DNA of 64,000 bases from Gemmata sp. GTDB lineage: Bacteria; Planctomycetota; Planctomycetia; Gemmatales; Gemmataceae. The translations under genes and the position numbers were made by a program. Below the pieces are notes generated by a model. The model was not told the origin of the DNA, made no database searches, and saw only the letters and a list, made by a program, of their open reading frames with translations. The stretch is from assembly GCA_025055115.1 (NCBI GenBank), contig JANWYJ010000025.1, positions 1-64,000 of the forward strand. The letters run 5' to 3'. Positions 16,840 to 29,351 of the stretch are shown piece by piece. Every line of letters starts with the position of its first letter. The stretch's first letter is position 1.

Positions 16840-18540
16840 ATGGATGACCTGTTGCAGAACCCGTTTTACCAATTCGCGGCCATTCTGGCCTTGGCCAGTG
16901 TCGCCGGGGCCGTGGGTCTGTGGCTACGACAGCCGCTCATTGTGATGTTCATCGCGGTGGGCATTGGGGTTGGTCCGGCGGGTCTGGGCATCACCCATCC
17001 TGAGGAAGGGATCGATCTGCTGGCGCGGATGGGCATTGCGGTATTGCTGTTTCTGGTCGGTTTACGGCTCGATTTTCATGTGATCCGCACCATGGGGCCG
17101 GTGGCGCTGGCCACCGGCTTGGGCCAGGTCCTTTTCACCTCGGTTGTTGGCTTTTTGATTGGCTTAGCATTAGGGCTGGATGTGATCTCGGCGGTGTATG
17201 TCGCCGTCGCCCTGACTTTCTCCAGCACCATCATCATCGTGAAACTCCTGTCGGACAAACGGGAAATCGACTCGCTGCATGGCCGCATCGCCGTTGGTTT
17301 TCTCATTGTCCAAGACCTGGTCGTGGTGGTGATGATGATCGCTCTTTCAGCGTTTGGAGCTGCGGGGGAAACAGCGAACCCCATCCTCAATGGCGTGTTG
17401 CTGACCATCAAGGGGGTTGGCTTTCTCACAGCGGTGGCGGTACTGATGCGCTTTATTCTGCCGCGGCTGGTGCGGTGGATGGCGCGGGCGCAGGAATTGC
17501 TGATTCTGTTTGCTGTGGCGTGGGCGATGCTTTTGGCCAGTGTGGGCGATACCCTGGGCTTCAGCAAGGAAGTGGGGGCGTTTCTGGCCGGGGTGTCGCT
17601 AGCCTCGACGCCGTTTCGCGATGCCATCGGCGGGCGCTTGGTCAGTCTTCGCGACTTTTTGCTCCTGTTTTTTTTCATCGAATTGGGGGCCGGGCTGGAT
17701 GTGATGCTTCTGGGCGGGCAATCCGTCGATGCTGTGGTGCTGTCGCTGTTTGTGCTCATCGGCAATCCGCTCATTGTGATGGTGATCATGGGATACATGG
17801 GTTACCGGAAGCGGACGGGTTTTCTCGCCGGCCTGACCGTTGCCCAGATCAGTGAATTTTCCCTGATCCTTGGGGCTTTGGGAGTTAAATTGGGGCACAT
17901 CACCCCCCCGACGCTGGGGCTGATCACGCTGGTGGGTTTGATCACCATTGGCCTGTCCACATATATGATTCTGTATTCGCACCGCCTGTATGAATGGCTC
18001 GCCCCGTGGTTATCCCTGTTTGAACGATCGATCCCGCACCGGGAACAAGGCGACGAACCTCCACCCGTGTCGGTCGACTTCATCCTGGTGGGGCTGGGCC
18101 GCTATGGTAACAATATGGCCCGGGCGCTGCGGCAACGCGGGGCGAGCGTCTTGGGCGTCGATTTCGACCCGCAGGTGATCGCGACCTGGCACAAACATAA
18201 ATACTGGGCACAATATGGCGATGCTGACGATCCCGAACTGGCTGCGTCGCTGCCGCTGGGGCAAACACGCTTCGTGGTGTGTACCGCACCGCGGTTGGAA
18301 ACGAACATCGCGGTCTTCCGGGCCGTAAAAGAACATGGCTACACGGGGAAAATCGCCCTCACCGCGCATCATGCCCACGATGCCGAAGTTCTTCAGGGAT
18401 TAGGGCCGGATCTGCTGTTGATGCCGTTTGTCGATGCGGCCCATGAAGCGGCGGAAGTACTCCTCGCAATGGCCCCAGCGCCGGCGAGTACCCCCCCCGT
18501 CTCTTCCCCCGCGCCGTCCTCTGCCGGAGCCAACCCATGA
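16840..18540 (+). CDS. CPA2 cation:proton antiporter with TrkA-N domain (KefB/RosB-like)
   Basis: About 566 aa. Residues 1-390 contain 12 or so membrane helices with the CPA2 pattern (GIAVLLFLVGLRLDF, ALTFSSTIIIVKLLSDK, FLIVQDLVVVVMMI). A cytosolic Rossmann domain follows (FILVGLGRYGNNMARALR), a TrkA-N type NAD/nucleotide-binding regulator, ending in a Pro/Ser-rich tail. It should exchange K+ or Na+ for protons. The start ATG 16840 (DDLLQNPFYQFAAIL) is chosen because upstream residues are not membrane-like. The stop overlaps the ATG of the Usp gene (ATGA), so the two are translationally coupled. Confidence 0.9.
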   Translation: MDDLLQNPFYQFAAILALASVAGAVGLWLRQPLIVMFIAVGIGVGPAGLGITHPEEGIDLLARMGIAVLLFLVGLRLDFHVIRTMGPVALATGLGQVLFTSVVGFLIGLALGLDVISAVYVAVALTFSSTIIIVKLLSDKREIDSLHGRIAVGFLIVQDLVVVVMMIALSAFGAAGETANPILNGVLLTIKGVGFLTAVAVLMRFILPRLVRWMARAQELLILFAVAWAMLLASVGDTLGFSKEVGAFLAGVSLASTPFRDAIGGRLVSLRDFLLLFFFIELGAGLDVMLLGGQSVDAVVLSLFVLIGNPLIVMVIMGYMGYRKRTGFLAGLTVAQISEFSLILGALGVKLGHITPPTLGLITLVGLITIGLSTYMILYSHRLYEWLAPWLSLFERSIPHREQGDEPPPVSVDFILVGLGRYGNNMARALRQRGASVLGVDFDPQVIATWHKHKYWAQYGDADDPELAASLPLGQTRFVVCTAPRLETNIAVFRAVKEHGYTGKIALTAHHAHDAEVLQGLGPDLLLMPFVDAAHEAAEVLLAMAPAPASTPPVSSPAPSSAGANP

Positions 18541-19451
18541 CGCTGCAGTCGATCGTTGTCCCTCTGGACGGCTCGCCGTTTGGTGAATTCGCGCTGCCGT
18601 ATGCTCTCAGTCTGGCCCGGCGCGCCGGTGCGAAAATCGAAATGATCCATGTCTATCAACTGCCCGAGACCACCGAACGCAGCCTGGTGACAGCCCTGCG
18701 CGACGATCACCAGGCCGCCGAGCAAGCACGCCACTACCTCACAGAGGTCGCCCAGCGTCTCCGCGCGGCGGCCCCCGGCTTGGACATCACCGCCACGCTC
18801 GTGCAGGGCCGCATCAGTGAGGCGATCTGCGATCACCTGACGACAACCTCGCCCAGCCTGGCCGTTCTCACCACCCACGGCCGCGGGCCGCTCAGCCGCT
18901 TCTGGCTTGGGAGTGTAGCTACCGACCTCATGCAGCGCAGCCCCGTACCCCTTCTGCTAGTGCGTCCCAGTGATCATCCCCCCGACTGGACCGCCGATGT
19001 GGCCCCCCAGCGCATCCTCCTGCCGCTCGATGGCTCTCCCTTCAGCGAACAGATTCTCCCGCTGGCCATCGCCATCGGTACCCTGACCCACGCCACCTAC
19101 CGATTGCTTGAAGTGGTTCCCCCCGCGGTACCCGTCGGTGGCGATGGACTGACGCTCTATTCCCCTCCCAGCCCCGCGGTGGTCCAAGAATGGGCCTGCG
19201 AAGCCCAAACGTATCTACACTCGGTGCGGTCGCGTTATCCCGCACTCCACGGAGCCGAAACCTACGTCGCGGCCGGTTGGCCCACCGCCACGACCATCCT
19301 GACCGATGCCGCCGACCACCGCATCGACCTCATCGCCCTAGCCACCCACGGTCGCAGCGGGATTGTGAAATTCCTCCTCGGCAGCGTTGCAGATAAAGTC
19401 GTCCGCGGGGCCGGCGTTCCCGTCCTCCTCAGCCGCCCCACCGCGAGCTAA
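18537..19451 (+). CDS. Tandem universal stress protein (UspA family)
   Basis: A 304-aa protein with two Usp domains in tandem. Each begins with a beta strand plus PLDGSPF (IVVPLDGSPFGEFALPYAL and ILLPLDGSPFSEQILPLAI). Each ends with a nucleotide-loop motif (THGRGPLSRFWLGSVATDLM and THGRSGIVKFLLGSVADKVV). It is a cytosolic ATP-binding stress protein. Its 4-base overlap with the antiporter gene suggests it modulates or responds to ion transport, which is inference. A P2-type ATPase follows 158 bases downstream. Confidence 0.93.
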   Translation: MTLQSIVVPLDGSPFGEFALPYALSLARRAGAKIEMIHVYQLPETTERSLVTALRDDHQAAEQARHYLTEVAQRLRAAAPGLDITATLVQGRISEAICDHLTTTSPSLAVLTTHGRGPLSRFWLGSVATDLMQRSPVPLLLVRPSDHPPDWTADVAPQRILLPLDGSPFSEQILPLAIAIGTLTHATYRLLEVVPPAVPVGGDGLTLYSPPSPAVVQEWACEAQTYLHSVRSRYPALHGAETYVAAGWPTATTILTDAADHRIDLIALATHGRSGIVKFLLGSVADKVVRGAGVPVLLSRPTAS

Positions 19452-19490
19452 CCGCCATGCCCCCTTTCCCTCAGCACCCACGATCCTCCG

Positions 19491-19512
19491 AACACCAGCT
19501 TTTTCTGGTGTT
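19491..19512 (+). other. Short hairpin after the Usp gene
   Basis: AACACCAG (19491-19498) pairs with CTGGTGTT (19505-19512) across a 6-base T-rich loop. No T-run follows, so this is at best a weak terminator or RNA-stabilising stem. Confidence 0.5.
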
Positions 19513-19609
19513 GTTCATCTCCAACAGTGGCGGCTGGTGAACACCAGACCTGTCGGGACCCACCAGCGTTTTTTCGACCACACCTGAAATATTGACCCAC
19601 GGATGAATC

Positions 19610-22315
<2,706 letters not shown>

Positions 22316-22637
22316 AGTCCATGCCCATCACCAACAGACTGCACGGCCGCCGCGACCCTTGCCCCAACCCCCGCTGGCCCACGGCGGAGCCGCTCCTGCG
22401 GGCTGGGAGAGTTGCTCGCCATTCTCTTTCGTTGCTCCAACCCCCGCTGGCCCACGGCGGGGCTGCTCGGCACGACCGTAGGTGACGGTTGTTCGCCAGT
22501 CGCTCGAAAATCCCTTCGGCTTGCCCACAGCAAGGGGGCGCTCGGTGTGATCTCAGGGGGTCGCTGAAAGCAGGAAATGGAGTCAGCCCGCCTACGGAGG
22601 TATGGCGCCATCGCGGCGACCTTCAACCGGAGTGCCA
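22316..22637. repeat. Convergent intergenic region with 24-bp direct repeat (73-bp period)
   Basis: No gene is seen between the ATPase and the convergent hypothetical. An identical 24-bp sequence (CCAACCCCCGCTGGCCCACG plus CGG-type end) occurs at 22364-22387 and 22437-22460, a 73-bp period. Confidence 0.9.
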
Positions 22638-24350
22638 CTACTTCCGCAGCGGTTGGGTCGTTTTCACCCGCATGAAAAGCTTGAAGCCACGGGGTTGGCC
22701 GTGGACAAAAACCTCAACCCGTTCCGCCAACTCAAGAGCTTGCCCCAGAGTTGCCAATTGTTCACCCAGTGCCGGGGCCGCGTCTGGCGGGATCAGATCG
22801 GCCCATGTGAAGAATTTCACAAAGTCCAGACGGTGATCCTTCAAATACCGCCGCAAGTTGGGGCCATGAATCCGGGCCAGCAACACCGCCCCGCCGGGTT
22901 TTGTGTCCGCTGGCGGCGGTGTGAAGGCTGAGATCGCCGCGGGGGAAGTCGCCACCAGCAGGTAGCGGTCTTTGATTGCAAAGCACGGTTGCACCCCGAT
23001 GGGTAGCCCGGTTCCGCGCAGGGAGGTGATGGTCACTCCGTCGACCGTTTCTTCGTGCAGTTCGAGCTGGTCGGTGTGTTGGGCGTTGTAGGTGATACGG
23101 GCCGTTTGGAAGCCGTACTCCAACGATTGCAACAGTGCCTTGTGGACGACAGCGGCTTTTTCACCTTCGGCCGAGATGCGCACGGCTCCAACGAGTACCG
23201 GGAACTTCGCCTCGGGGGCGGGGGGCAGTGCCCACAACCCGGCATCGGGGCCGAGGGCTTGCAGCACCTGAGGCAGTTTGTCTTTACCGATGATTGGCCC
23301 GAACGTCTGCTCGAGGGTTTTTTGGAGAGGAGGGCCGTTGTGGGTGGGGAGCTGGCCTAAGAAATCGAACAGATCGCGAGCGGGCAGGTGGCCGGCGCAG
23401 GCGAACAGGGCGTTGTCGGGAATAGCTCGCCACAGGGTTGAGGGGGTTCGTTCGCCCACCAGCCATTTCGCGGCGGCGGGAGGGAGTTTTTCCTGGTGGA
23501 AGTGTGCGGCCAAGCCCAGTTCCACTCCGTGGTCCGTCGTCAGATAGACGGCGACACTTTCGGCAGCACTCCAAAGCTGGGCGAATTGGGTCAGCAGGGG
23601 TTGTTCTTCGGGCTTGGCATTCTTCAGAACGGCCGCCAGTTCTCGATCTAGCGCCCGTGGCTGCAGCAGCAGAATCGCGGCGGCATCGGCGACCCCCAGT
23701 TGCGTTAACCGACGAACCAATTCCGGTGGTTGATCGCGGGAAGCCCGGTTGGCTCGGTCCAGCGCGGCTTTCAAGTCGCTTTCGGATTGGGTGAAGATGA
23801 ACACCCCGTCGCGGAAGGCGTAGAAGTCGGACGGTCGTTGTGGCCGTTGCCGTTCGAAGTAGCTATGGGTCCCATGTCGGCGTTCGACGACGCCTTGGAT
23901 TTCCTTGGCCTGGGTTTGGGCGTCGTTGAGTTGGCCCATCAGTTGGGTTAGTAACTCCGGCTTGCGGGGGCGTAGCAGAATCACAGAGCGTTCGCCGTCG
24001 GGTTTCTCGGGGGGGGCGGGGTTGTAGGCGAAGACCACCGCATCTCCGATGATGTCGTGGAAGAATTGTTGCGGTGTCACTTCCAAGCTGGCCAGAATGG
24101 GGAAGAGCTGGTCGCGGAGAGTGGCCAGCGGGCCAGTGGTCAGCCATTGCTGGCCCAACGCGGTGGAGGGAAACCATTCGGCAAAAGGCGATGTGAGAAT
24201 CGCGGTCGAATGGTCGCGGAAATTTTGCAGAACCGCGACCAGGGCGAAGTCTGGCGGAGCGAGCTGCAACGCCTCGTCGCGGGGCGCGGCTGTGACCGGT
24301 GGGGTGCTCAGGCTAGCGACGAGAAATAGGGAAAAAAAGCGTGTTTTCAT
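22638..24350 (-). CDS. Secreted hypothetical protein, DUF3352-like layout
   Basis: About 570 aa. A signal peptide (KTRFFSLFLVASLSTPPVTA) precedes APRDEALQLAPPDFALVAVL, an opening common among planctomycete proteins of unknown role that resemble DUF3352. Further segments are FAEWFPSTALGQQW, EVTPQQFFHDIIGDAVVFAY and a C-terminal LGEQLATLGQALELAERVEV. No catalytic motif is seen. It is likely periplasmic or membrane-exposed. The ATG at 24348-24350 is chosen for the signal peptide; six residues upstream are possible. Unlinked to its neighbours by spacing. The DUF3352 relation is tentative. Confidence 0.6.
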   Translation of the reverse strand: MKTRFFSLFLVASLSTPPVTAAPRDEALQLAPPDFALVAVLQNFRDHSTAILTSPFAEWFPSTALGQQWLTTGPLATLRDQLFPILASLEVTPQQFFHDIIGDAVVFAYNPAPPEKPDGERSVILLRPRKPELLTQLMGQLNDAQTQAKEIQGVVERRHGTHSYFERQRPQRPSDFYAFRDGVFIFTQSESDLKAALDRANRASRDQPPELVRRLTQLGVADAAAILLLQPRALDRELAAVLKNAKPEEQPLLTQFAQLWSAAESVAVYLTTDHGVELGLAAHFHQEKLPPAAAKWLVGERTPSTLWRAIPDNALFACAGHLPARDLFDFLGQLPTHNGPPLQKTLEQTFGPIIGKDKLPQVLQALGPDAGLWALPPAPEAKFPVLVGAVRISAEGEKAAVVHKALLQSLEYGFQTARITYNAQHTDQLELHEETVDGVTITSLRGTGLPIGVQPCFAIKDRYLLVATSPAAISAFTPPPADTKPGGAVLLARIHGPNLRRYLKDHRLDFVKFFTWADLIPPDAAPALGEQLATLGQALELAERVEVFVHGQPRGFKLFMRVKTTQPLRK

Positions 24351-24536
24351 GATCGCATATCCTGCCATTCAACAGCTTGACTCCCACCGAAGGTCTGTGG
24401 CCATCGCGCTGGGCGAAGGGTGACACGAAGGCGAGGAACACCACGCCTCGACCGTCCCCCCCACTCCCGGCACGCAGAAGCTTTGCTGTCGTGGCGAAAG
24501 TGTGCCGCGTGGCCGGTTCACCCTGTGGGAAGCCAC

Positions 24537-25301
24537 TCAGGAATTAGGTTTCACACGGCCTAGATCGCGGAGCAAGCGGTCGAAGGCTTTTTCCGCAGTC
24601 CCGGTAATCGGTTCGAGACCCATGCGCGCGATGGTGGGGAATTCCGCGAGTGTCTTGCGCGCCGGTTCGAGAGCCTGGGCCGTCGGATCAGGTAGCGCCG
24701 GCGGTTTCGTGAACGGGGCCGCCAAGGTATCGAGCCATTTGGGAGCAACCGCCATGGATTCACTGAGCGATTGGGGCGTAGTCCAGAGGTTTTCACTGGC
24801 CTTGGCCCACTGTTCGCTCAAACGCACGGGGGCTGGCGGCGCTGGTGGGGGCGGCACGGGTGCTGGTGCCGCGGGTGGCACGGCCACGGGGGGCGGGTCG
24901 GACTGCTGAACGACGTCCACGTTCCCGGGCACGAGGGGGCCTTGGTACAAGACGCCAATGGCCACCAGTACCATCGCGGCGAGCGTCAGACCGCCGATGA
25001 GAGTGGCCCGCCGTCGCCGCCGGCGCGCGCGGCGGTCGGCCATGACGGCATCGAGGATGCGATCGGTCCTACTGTTCGGCGATTCAACCCGGTCAGAGGG
25101 TGCGGTAGCCAGGGTGGTGACAACGAGTCGGGCCGCCTGAAGACGTTCGCGGCAGGCCTGGCAGGCCGCGGCGTGGCCATCGGCTTGTAGCGTGGCCCAA
25201 CTCAGGTCCCCATCGAGGATACGCTGGAGCGTCGCGACCGTGGCCTGGCATTCGGGAGCCAGGGGTTCGCGGTCAGGGATTGAATGGTGTCGGTGAGCCA
25301 T
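24537..25301 (-). CDS. Anti-sigma factor with zinc (ZAS) domain, single-pass membrane
   Basis: About 254 aa. The N-terminal region carries HAAACQAC (H-x3-C-x2-C), the zinc anti-sigma motif. A very basic stretch (ADRRARRRRRRA) leads into one transmembrane helix (TLIGGLTLAAMVLVAIGVLY), then a Pro/Ala-rich linker and an exported C-domain. It should bind the sigma factor encoded just upstream and release it on an envelope signal. The start is ATG 25299-25301, 13 bases after the sigma stop. A much longer reading of the same frame, up to 25796, is only the shadow of the sigma gene. Confidence 0.88.
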   Translation of the reverse strand: MAHRHHSIPDREPLAPECQATVATLQRILDGDLSWATLQADGHAAACQACRERLQAARLVVTTLATAPSDRVESPNSRTDRILDAVMADRRARRRRRRATLIGGLTLAAMVLVAIGVLYQGPLVPGNVDVVQQSDPPPVAVPPAAPAPVPPPPAPPAPVRLSEQWAKASENLWTTPQSLSESMAVAPKWLDTLAAPFTKPPALPDPTAQALEPARKTLAEFPTIARMGLEPITGTAEKAFDRLLRDLGRVKPNS

Positions 25302-25314
25302 GCGTGGATCCGGG

Positions 25315-25872
25315 TTAGGTAGCATGGGGTTGCTCATCCACAGCGATGAAGCCGCGCTGGCGGAGCCGTTCGAAGATTTCGAGCCGGGCGCGGTGCAACC
25401 ACGTTTTGATGGTGCCGACTGGTCGTTCCACAGCGGCGGCAATTTCGTCGTAGGATTGGCCGAACTCGTGGAACAGAACGAAGACCTCACGATAATCGGG
25501 TCGTAACTCATCGACCGCGTTCCGAATGGCGTGGGCCAGTTCGGCGGTGTCGTCGGGGCGATGATGATCGGCGGCCTCGTGGAGGTAATCGGCCAATTCG
25601 GGGCGTTTCCCGCGCCGGCTGATCCAAGTGCGGCAGCGGTTGATCGCGATGCCCAGAATCCACGGCCGCAGCGGCCGGGCCTGATCCCACCGCGATAAGC
25701 TGCGGAAGACGCGCAGAAACACTTCCTGCGTGACATCTTCGGCGTCGTGTTGGTGGCGGAGCAGCCGGCGGCAGATCGCGAAAACCTCGCCCGCAAAGCG
25801 TTCGACCAGTTCGCGACAAGCCGCAGGGTCGCCCCGCATGCACCGGTTCACCAGCGCGGCGTCGGCAGTCAC
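25315..25872 (-). CDS. ECF-type RNA polymerase sigma factor (RpoE-like)
   Basis: A 185-aa ECF sigma factor. Region 2 is seen in AFLxxVF-like VFAICRRLLRHQHDAEDVTQ with EVFLRVFRSLSRWDQ and RPWILGIAINRCRTW. Region 4 contains LRPDYREVFVLFHEFGQSYD and EIAAAVERPVGTIKTWLHRA, the recognition helix. The start is a GTG at 25870-25872 with GAGGA 12 bases upstream. It is followed by its likely zinc anti-sigma gene, a standard sigma/anti-sigma operon. It is divergent from the sigma54 activator gene. Confidence 0.93.
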   Translation of the reverse strand: MTADAALVNRCMRGDPAACRELVERFAGEVFAICRRLLRHQHDAEDVTQEVFLRVFRSLSRWDQARPLRPWILGIAINRCRTWISRRGKRPELADYLHEAADHHRPDDTAELAHAIRNAVDELRPDYREVFVLFHEFGQSYDEIAAAVERPVGTIKTWLHRARLEIFERLRQRGFIAVDEQPHAT

Positions 25873-26307
25873 AATCCATCCTCACTACCCGAATTTACCC
25901 CGTTGACCGGGCGGAGTTTCAAAAATACTTTTCGCCCAGTTGGGTGGACTATTCGTCCGGCGATCGGTTTTTCCTGCGGAAATTTCGCTACGGCCAAGCC
26001 GGCGAGGGGGTTCGGTATTGTCGTTGCGACAATGTTTCCGTTCCGAGTTGGTGACGCGCTCTCGCCTGCGATGACGTGCCCAGCGAAGCGGTGTGCTGCG
26101 GTTGCAGGGGGGTATCTCGGTCACCTTGTCTCCGTCGACCGCGCCCATGGCGTGCCCAGCAAAGTGGTGTGCTGCGGTTGCAGCGCTGCCCCTGCGGCCG
26201 CGGCGCGGCCACACAATCCGCCAACGTCGTGTACAATCGCAGTAGACCTAGCGCGAAGCGGTTGGGAAGCATTTTCTTCACCGCAGAAGGGGGATAACAC
26301 CATTCTG
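25873..26307. repeat. Divergent regulatory region with 33-bp direct repeat (76-bp period)
   Basis: The region lies between the ECF sigma gene and the sigma54 activator. Bases 26075-26107 and 26151-26183 match except at two positions (both include GTGTGCTGCGGTTGCAG), a 76-bp period. It should hold promoters for both genes, but no clean -35/-10 or -24/-12 box could be called. An open frame through it (toward 25747) is not family-like and overlaps the sigma gene. Confidence 0.88.
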
Positions 26308-27933
26308 ATGAATGTGGTGGCGGCGGATTCGGCGTTATCGTCGTCCCCGGTTGGGGGCTTGGTGCAATCGCCTCCCGCCGAGCGGGCCAACGTACTGCTC
26401 GCGGTGGCCCAGGCGGTGGCGGCCCATGCAGACTTGGGGGCGTTATTGCGGGATTTGGCCGCATCCTTGGGCGACCATTTGCCGCCTGGCTATATCAGCT
26501 TTGCCCTGCTGGATGTCGCTTCCCACACAGGGAAATTGCAGTTTCTTGAACCTGTTGGCCGAGCCGCACCCCCCCATCGCGACGATACTCCCACCGAGCT
26601 ACCGGCCAACGAATCCCCCACCGCCCATGTTTGGGACACGCAAAAACCCCTGTGGCTCGACGCCACTGCGGGTGGCGATGGCCGATTCCCTATTCTGCAA
26701 GCCGCCTACATCAAGCAAGGGGTCAAAGCGGCGTGCTTTGTTCCACTCTCCACGCCACGACGGAAGCTGGGCGCGATGGCGTTTGCCAGTTACCGCCCCA
26801 TCGTTCCGGCCCCCGGGGATGTTGATTTTGCCATGCAAGTGGGGCGGCTGGTGGCGTTGGCCGTGGAAGGGGCGTTAACGCGGCAAGAATTGCAACGGGC
26901 CAACGAACGGCTAGCGGCCGAAAAACTGTACCTCGAAGAAGAAATCCGCATCGACCGGCGCAGCGACGAAGTGGTTGGCCAGAGTGCCGCCTTGCAGGAA
27001 GTCCTTCAGCAGATTGAAGTTGTGGCACCAACCGATTCCGCCGTCCTCATCACGGGCGAAACCGGTACCGGCAAAGAGCTGATTGCCCGCGCCATTCACC
27101 GGCTGAGTCGCCGCAGCGATCGGACGTTCGTGAAATTGAATTGCGCCGCGATACCCACCGGTTTGCTGGAAAGCGAATTATTCGGTCACGAAAAGGGGGC
27201 TTTCACGGGGGCGGTCGAACGCCGCGTCGGTCGCTTTGAACTCGCCGATGGCGGCACGCTATTTCTCGATGAAGTGGGGGATATTCCGGCGGAACTGCAA
27301 CCGAAGTTGCTGCGGGTGCTGCAGGAGCAAGAGTTTGAACGTTTAGGCAGTGCGAAAACTCTGCGGGTGAACGTCCGCCTGATCGCGGCCACGCATCGGA
27401 ACTTGGCGAAAATGGTGCGCGAAGGGAAGTTTCGCGAAGACCTTTACTACCGCCTGCATGTTTTTCCGGTTCATTTGCCGCCCCTGCGAGATCGCCGCGA
27501 GGATATCCCGGAGTTGGTGCGGCATTTTGTTCACTTCTATTCGCGTCGCTTCGGCAAAAAGATCGACACCATCCCCGCCGAGGCCCTGCGGGCCTTGGAG
27601 CAATATCCCTGGCCGGGCAACGTTCGGGAATTGCAACATCTGATTGAGCGAGCGGTGATCCTGTCGCCGGGTCCGGAATTGCGCGTGCCTCTCAGCGAGC
27701 TGGTCGTTTCCCCGGTCGAATCTGCGGTCGTACCGCCGGCGGGGGCCTCATCCCGCTCCTGGACCCTCAAAGACAGCGAACGGGAGCTGATCCGCCGGAC
27801 CTTGGAAGAGTGCAACTGGGTGGTGGGGGGGCCACAGGGGGCGGCGGCCCGACTGGGGCTGAAGCGGACAACGCTGTTATCGCGGATGAAGAAACTGGGG
27901 ATTCAGCGGCCCGGGAGTTCGCGTGTCGAATAA
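26308..27933 (+). CDS. GAF-domain sigma54-dependent transcriptional activator (FhlA/NorR-like)
   Basis: About 541 aa: an N-terminal GAF-like sensor (about residues 25-190), a coiled-coil linker (QELQRANERLAAEKLYLEEE), the AAA+ domain with Walker A GETGTGKE, the sigma54-contact loop GAFTGA, Walker B GGTLFLDEVGD and the sensor region, then a C-terminal Fis-type helix-turn-helix (AAARLGLKRTTLLSRMKKLG). It hydrolyses ATP to open sigma54 promoters. There is no receiver domain, so it senses a ligand rather than a kinase. The start is ATG 26308 (NVVAADSALSSSP). A 9-bp hairpin follows its stop directly. Confidence 0.92.
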   Translation: MNVVAADSALSSSPVGGLVQSPPAERANVLLAVAQAVAAHADLGALLRDLAASLGDHLPPGYISFALLDVASHTGKLQFLEPVGRAAPPHRDDTPTELPANESPTAHVWDTQKPLWLDATAGGDGRFPILQAAYIKQGVKAACFVPLSTPRRKLGAMAFASYRPIVPAPGDVDFAMQVGRLVALAVEGALTRQELQRANERLAAEKLYLEEEIRIDRRSDEVVGQSAALQEVLQQIEVVAPTDSAVLITGETGTGKELIARAIHRLSRRSDRTFVKLNCAAIPTGLLESELFGHEKGAFTGAVERRVGRFELADGGTLFLDEVGDIPAELQPKLLRVLQEQEFERLGSAKTLRVNVRLIAATHRNLAKMVREGKFREDLYYRLHVFPVHLPPLRDRREDIPELVRHFVHFYSRRFGKKIDTIPAEALRALEQYPWPGNVRELQHLIERAVILSPGPELRVPLSELVVSPVESAVVPPAGASSRSWTLKDSERELIRRTLEECNWVVGGPQGAAARLGLKRTTLLSRMKKLGIQRPGSSRVE

Positions 27934-27957
27934 TCGTCATCGATGTGACGATGACGA
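27934..27957 (+). terminator. Hairpin just after the sigma54 activator stop
   Basis: TCGTCATCG (27934-27942) pairs perfectly with CGATGACGA (27949-27957), a 6-base loop. It starts one base after the stop codon. There is no T-run, so termination strength is uncertain. Confidence 0.6.
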
Positions 27958-28175
27958 CGAAATATCGTCGCTCATCCTCGGACAGTTAGGCGTTGTCTCC
28001 GAATCAGCGGGGAGCAGAGCTTCAGGATCAGTGAAGGATGTGGGGCTGATCGCGCGGTGCGATGGAATTTGTGCAGGAATTCGGCGTCGGTTGGATGAAG
28101 TGGTACGCCACATGCAGTAAACCCGCCTTAGTGTCTCATTTTCGTCGTGGAAAATCCTTGTGAGGTGAGGTTGTC

Positions 28176-29267
28176 ATGCCCGGTTGTTGTTCGCGCAAGC
28201 CTCATCGCGGCTTCACGCTGATTGAATTGCTGGTGGTGATCGCGATTATCGCGATTCTGATTGGCTTGCTGTTACCGGCGGTCCAAAAGGTCCGCGAAGC
28301 GGCGGCCCGGCTGAAGTGCCAAAACAATCTGAAGCAGTTTGGGTTGGCCACACACAATTATGAAAATACCTTTGGTTATCTTCCTCCGAGCCAACACACA
28401 GTAGTCTATCCCAATCCTTCAACTGGAGTACCCACCACTTACTCATCGGGAGCGACACTCCAAGCATTGTTGCTGCCGTATTTTGAACAAGCGAATAAAT
28501 ATAATCAGTTTGACATGGATTATAATGTAAACAGCGATGCTCCTTTGCACTCAGGCATTCCGGCGAAAACTGGAGCCAACTCGGCTGCTCGCACAGGTGA
28601 CGTGCCGATTTTCCTATGCCCTTCGGATCCCTCGACGCAAACCTACTTTGGTGCTGGTCGTCAAAATTATTTTGGTTCTCTGGGGGCCTATGCGAATTAC
28701 CGAGGTAGTAATCGCACGTACCCCGAACTCGAAGGCATCTTCTCGATTCCATTTCCTCCGGCTGGGCAGCTGATGCGGGGATTTCCGATTCCAAGCATCA
28801 CTGATGGCACAAGCAACACCGTGTTGTTTGCCGAAGTGATGCGGTCAACAACCGCTTGGAACGCAGGTAGTGGTATCCGCGACAATATGACGATCATCAT
28901 TAACAGTGCCAATACTGGTTACAACGAACTCGACGGAACAACGATCAGTATGTGTGCCGATGGCTCCAATTGGAGTAGTTCGATCAAGTATGTGGGCTAC
29001 CAGTATTACCGTAACCTGCCCTCGAATTTCGTGTTCACCCATACGTTGCCTATCAACTGGAATAAACTGAACCCGACCGCTCAGCGATATAGCTGTGGGA
29101 ACACGGCCTTCACCTCAATGCACATCGCCGCGAGTAGCTATCACAGTGGAGGCGTGAATGTATGTATGGCCGACGGGAGCGTGCGATTTGTTCGGGAAAC
29201 GCTGCCCTTTGCCACATGGCGGGCCATGGGAACCCGTGCGGGTGGCGAAACCATCATCAACGACTGA
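28176..29267 (+). CDS. DUF1559 domain protein, pseudopilin-like
   Basis: A 363-aa exported protein. The prepilin-type N-terminus ([19 protein letters not shown]) leads into the DUF1559 opening ([38 protein letters not shown]). The C-terminus has the H-x-DG signature ([18 protein letters not shown]). Its middle is richer in Tyr, Asn and Ser than its neighbours, as is common for these surface-type proteins. ATG 28176 is preceded by GAGGTGAGG. A small lipoprotein gene follows, as in the 56944 locus. Confidence 0.94.
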   Translation: MPGCCSRKPHRGFTLIELLVVIAIIAILIGLLLPAVQKVREAAARLKCQNNLKQFGLATHNYENTFGYLPPSQHTVVYPNPSTGVPTTYSSGATLQALLLPYFEQANKYNQFDMDYNVNSDAPLHSGIPAKTGANSAARTGDVPIFLCPSDPSTQTYFGAGRQNYFGSLGAYANYRGSNRTYPELEGIFSIPFPPAGQLMRGFPIPSITDGTSNTVLFAEVMRSTTAWNAGSGIRDNMTIIINSANTGYNELDGTTISMCADGSNWSSSIKYVGYQYYRNLPSNFVFTHTLPINWNKLNPTAQRYSCGNTAFTSMHIAASSYHSGGVNVCMADGSVRFVRETLPFATWRAMGTRAGGETIIND

Positions 29268-29288
29268 CGAATTTCATCAACTTGAACG

Positions 29289-29312
29289 CCGCCCGCGTTT
29301 CTCCGCGGGCGG
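29289..29312 (+). other. Intergenic hairpin between DUF1559 and lipoprotein genes
   Basis: CCGCCCGCG (29289-29297) pairs perfectly with CGCGGGCGG (29304-29312), a 6-base loop and no T-run. It may stabilise the upstream mRNA or attenuate read-through into the lipoprotein gene. Confidence 0.75.
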
Positions 29313-29351
29313 TACCACTTACGTCACCCTCTTTTTCGACACAACATCGTC

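Noticed and set aside
19491-19512. Terminator after the Usp gene
   Set aside because: A stem exists but no T-run follows, so listed only as a hairpin.
24537-25796. Long reading of the anti-sigma frame to 25796
   Set aside because: The upstream 165 residues are the shadow of the ECF sigma gene on the same strand; the anti-sigma starts at 25301.
25747-26307. N-terminal extension of the sigma54 activator frame by 187 codons
   Set aside because: It overlaps the divergent sigma factor gene, includes duplicated intergenic DNA and has no family similarity; ATG 26308 is the sensible start.
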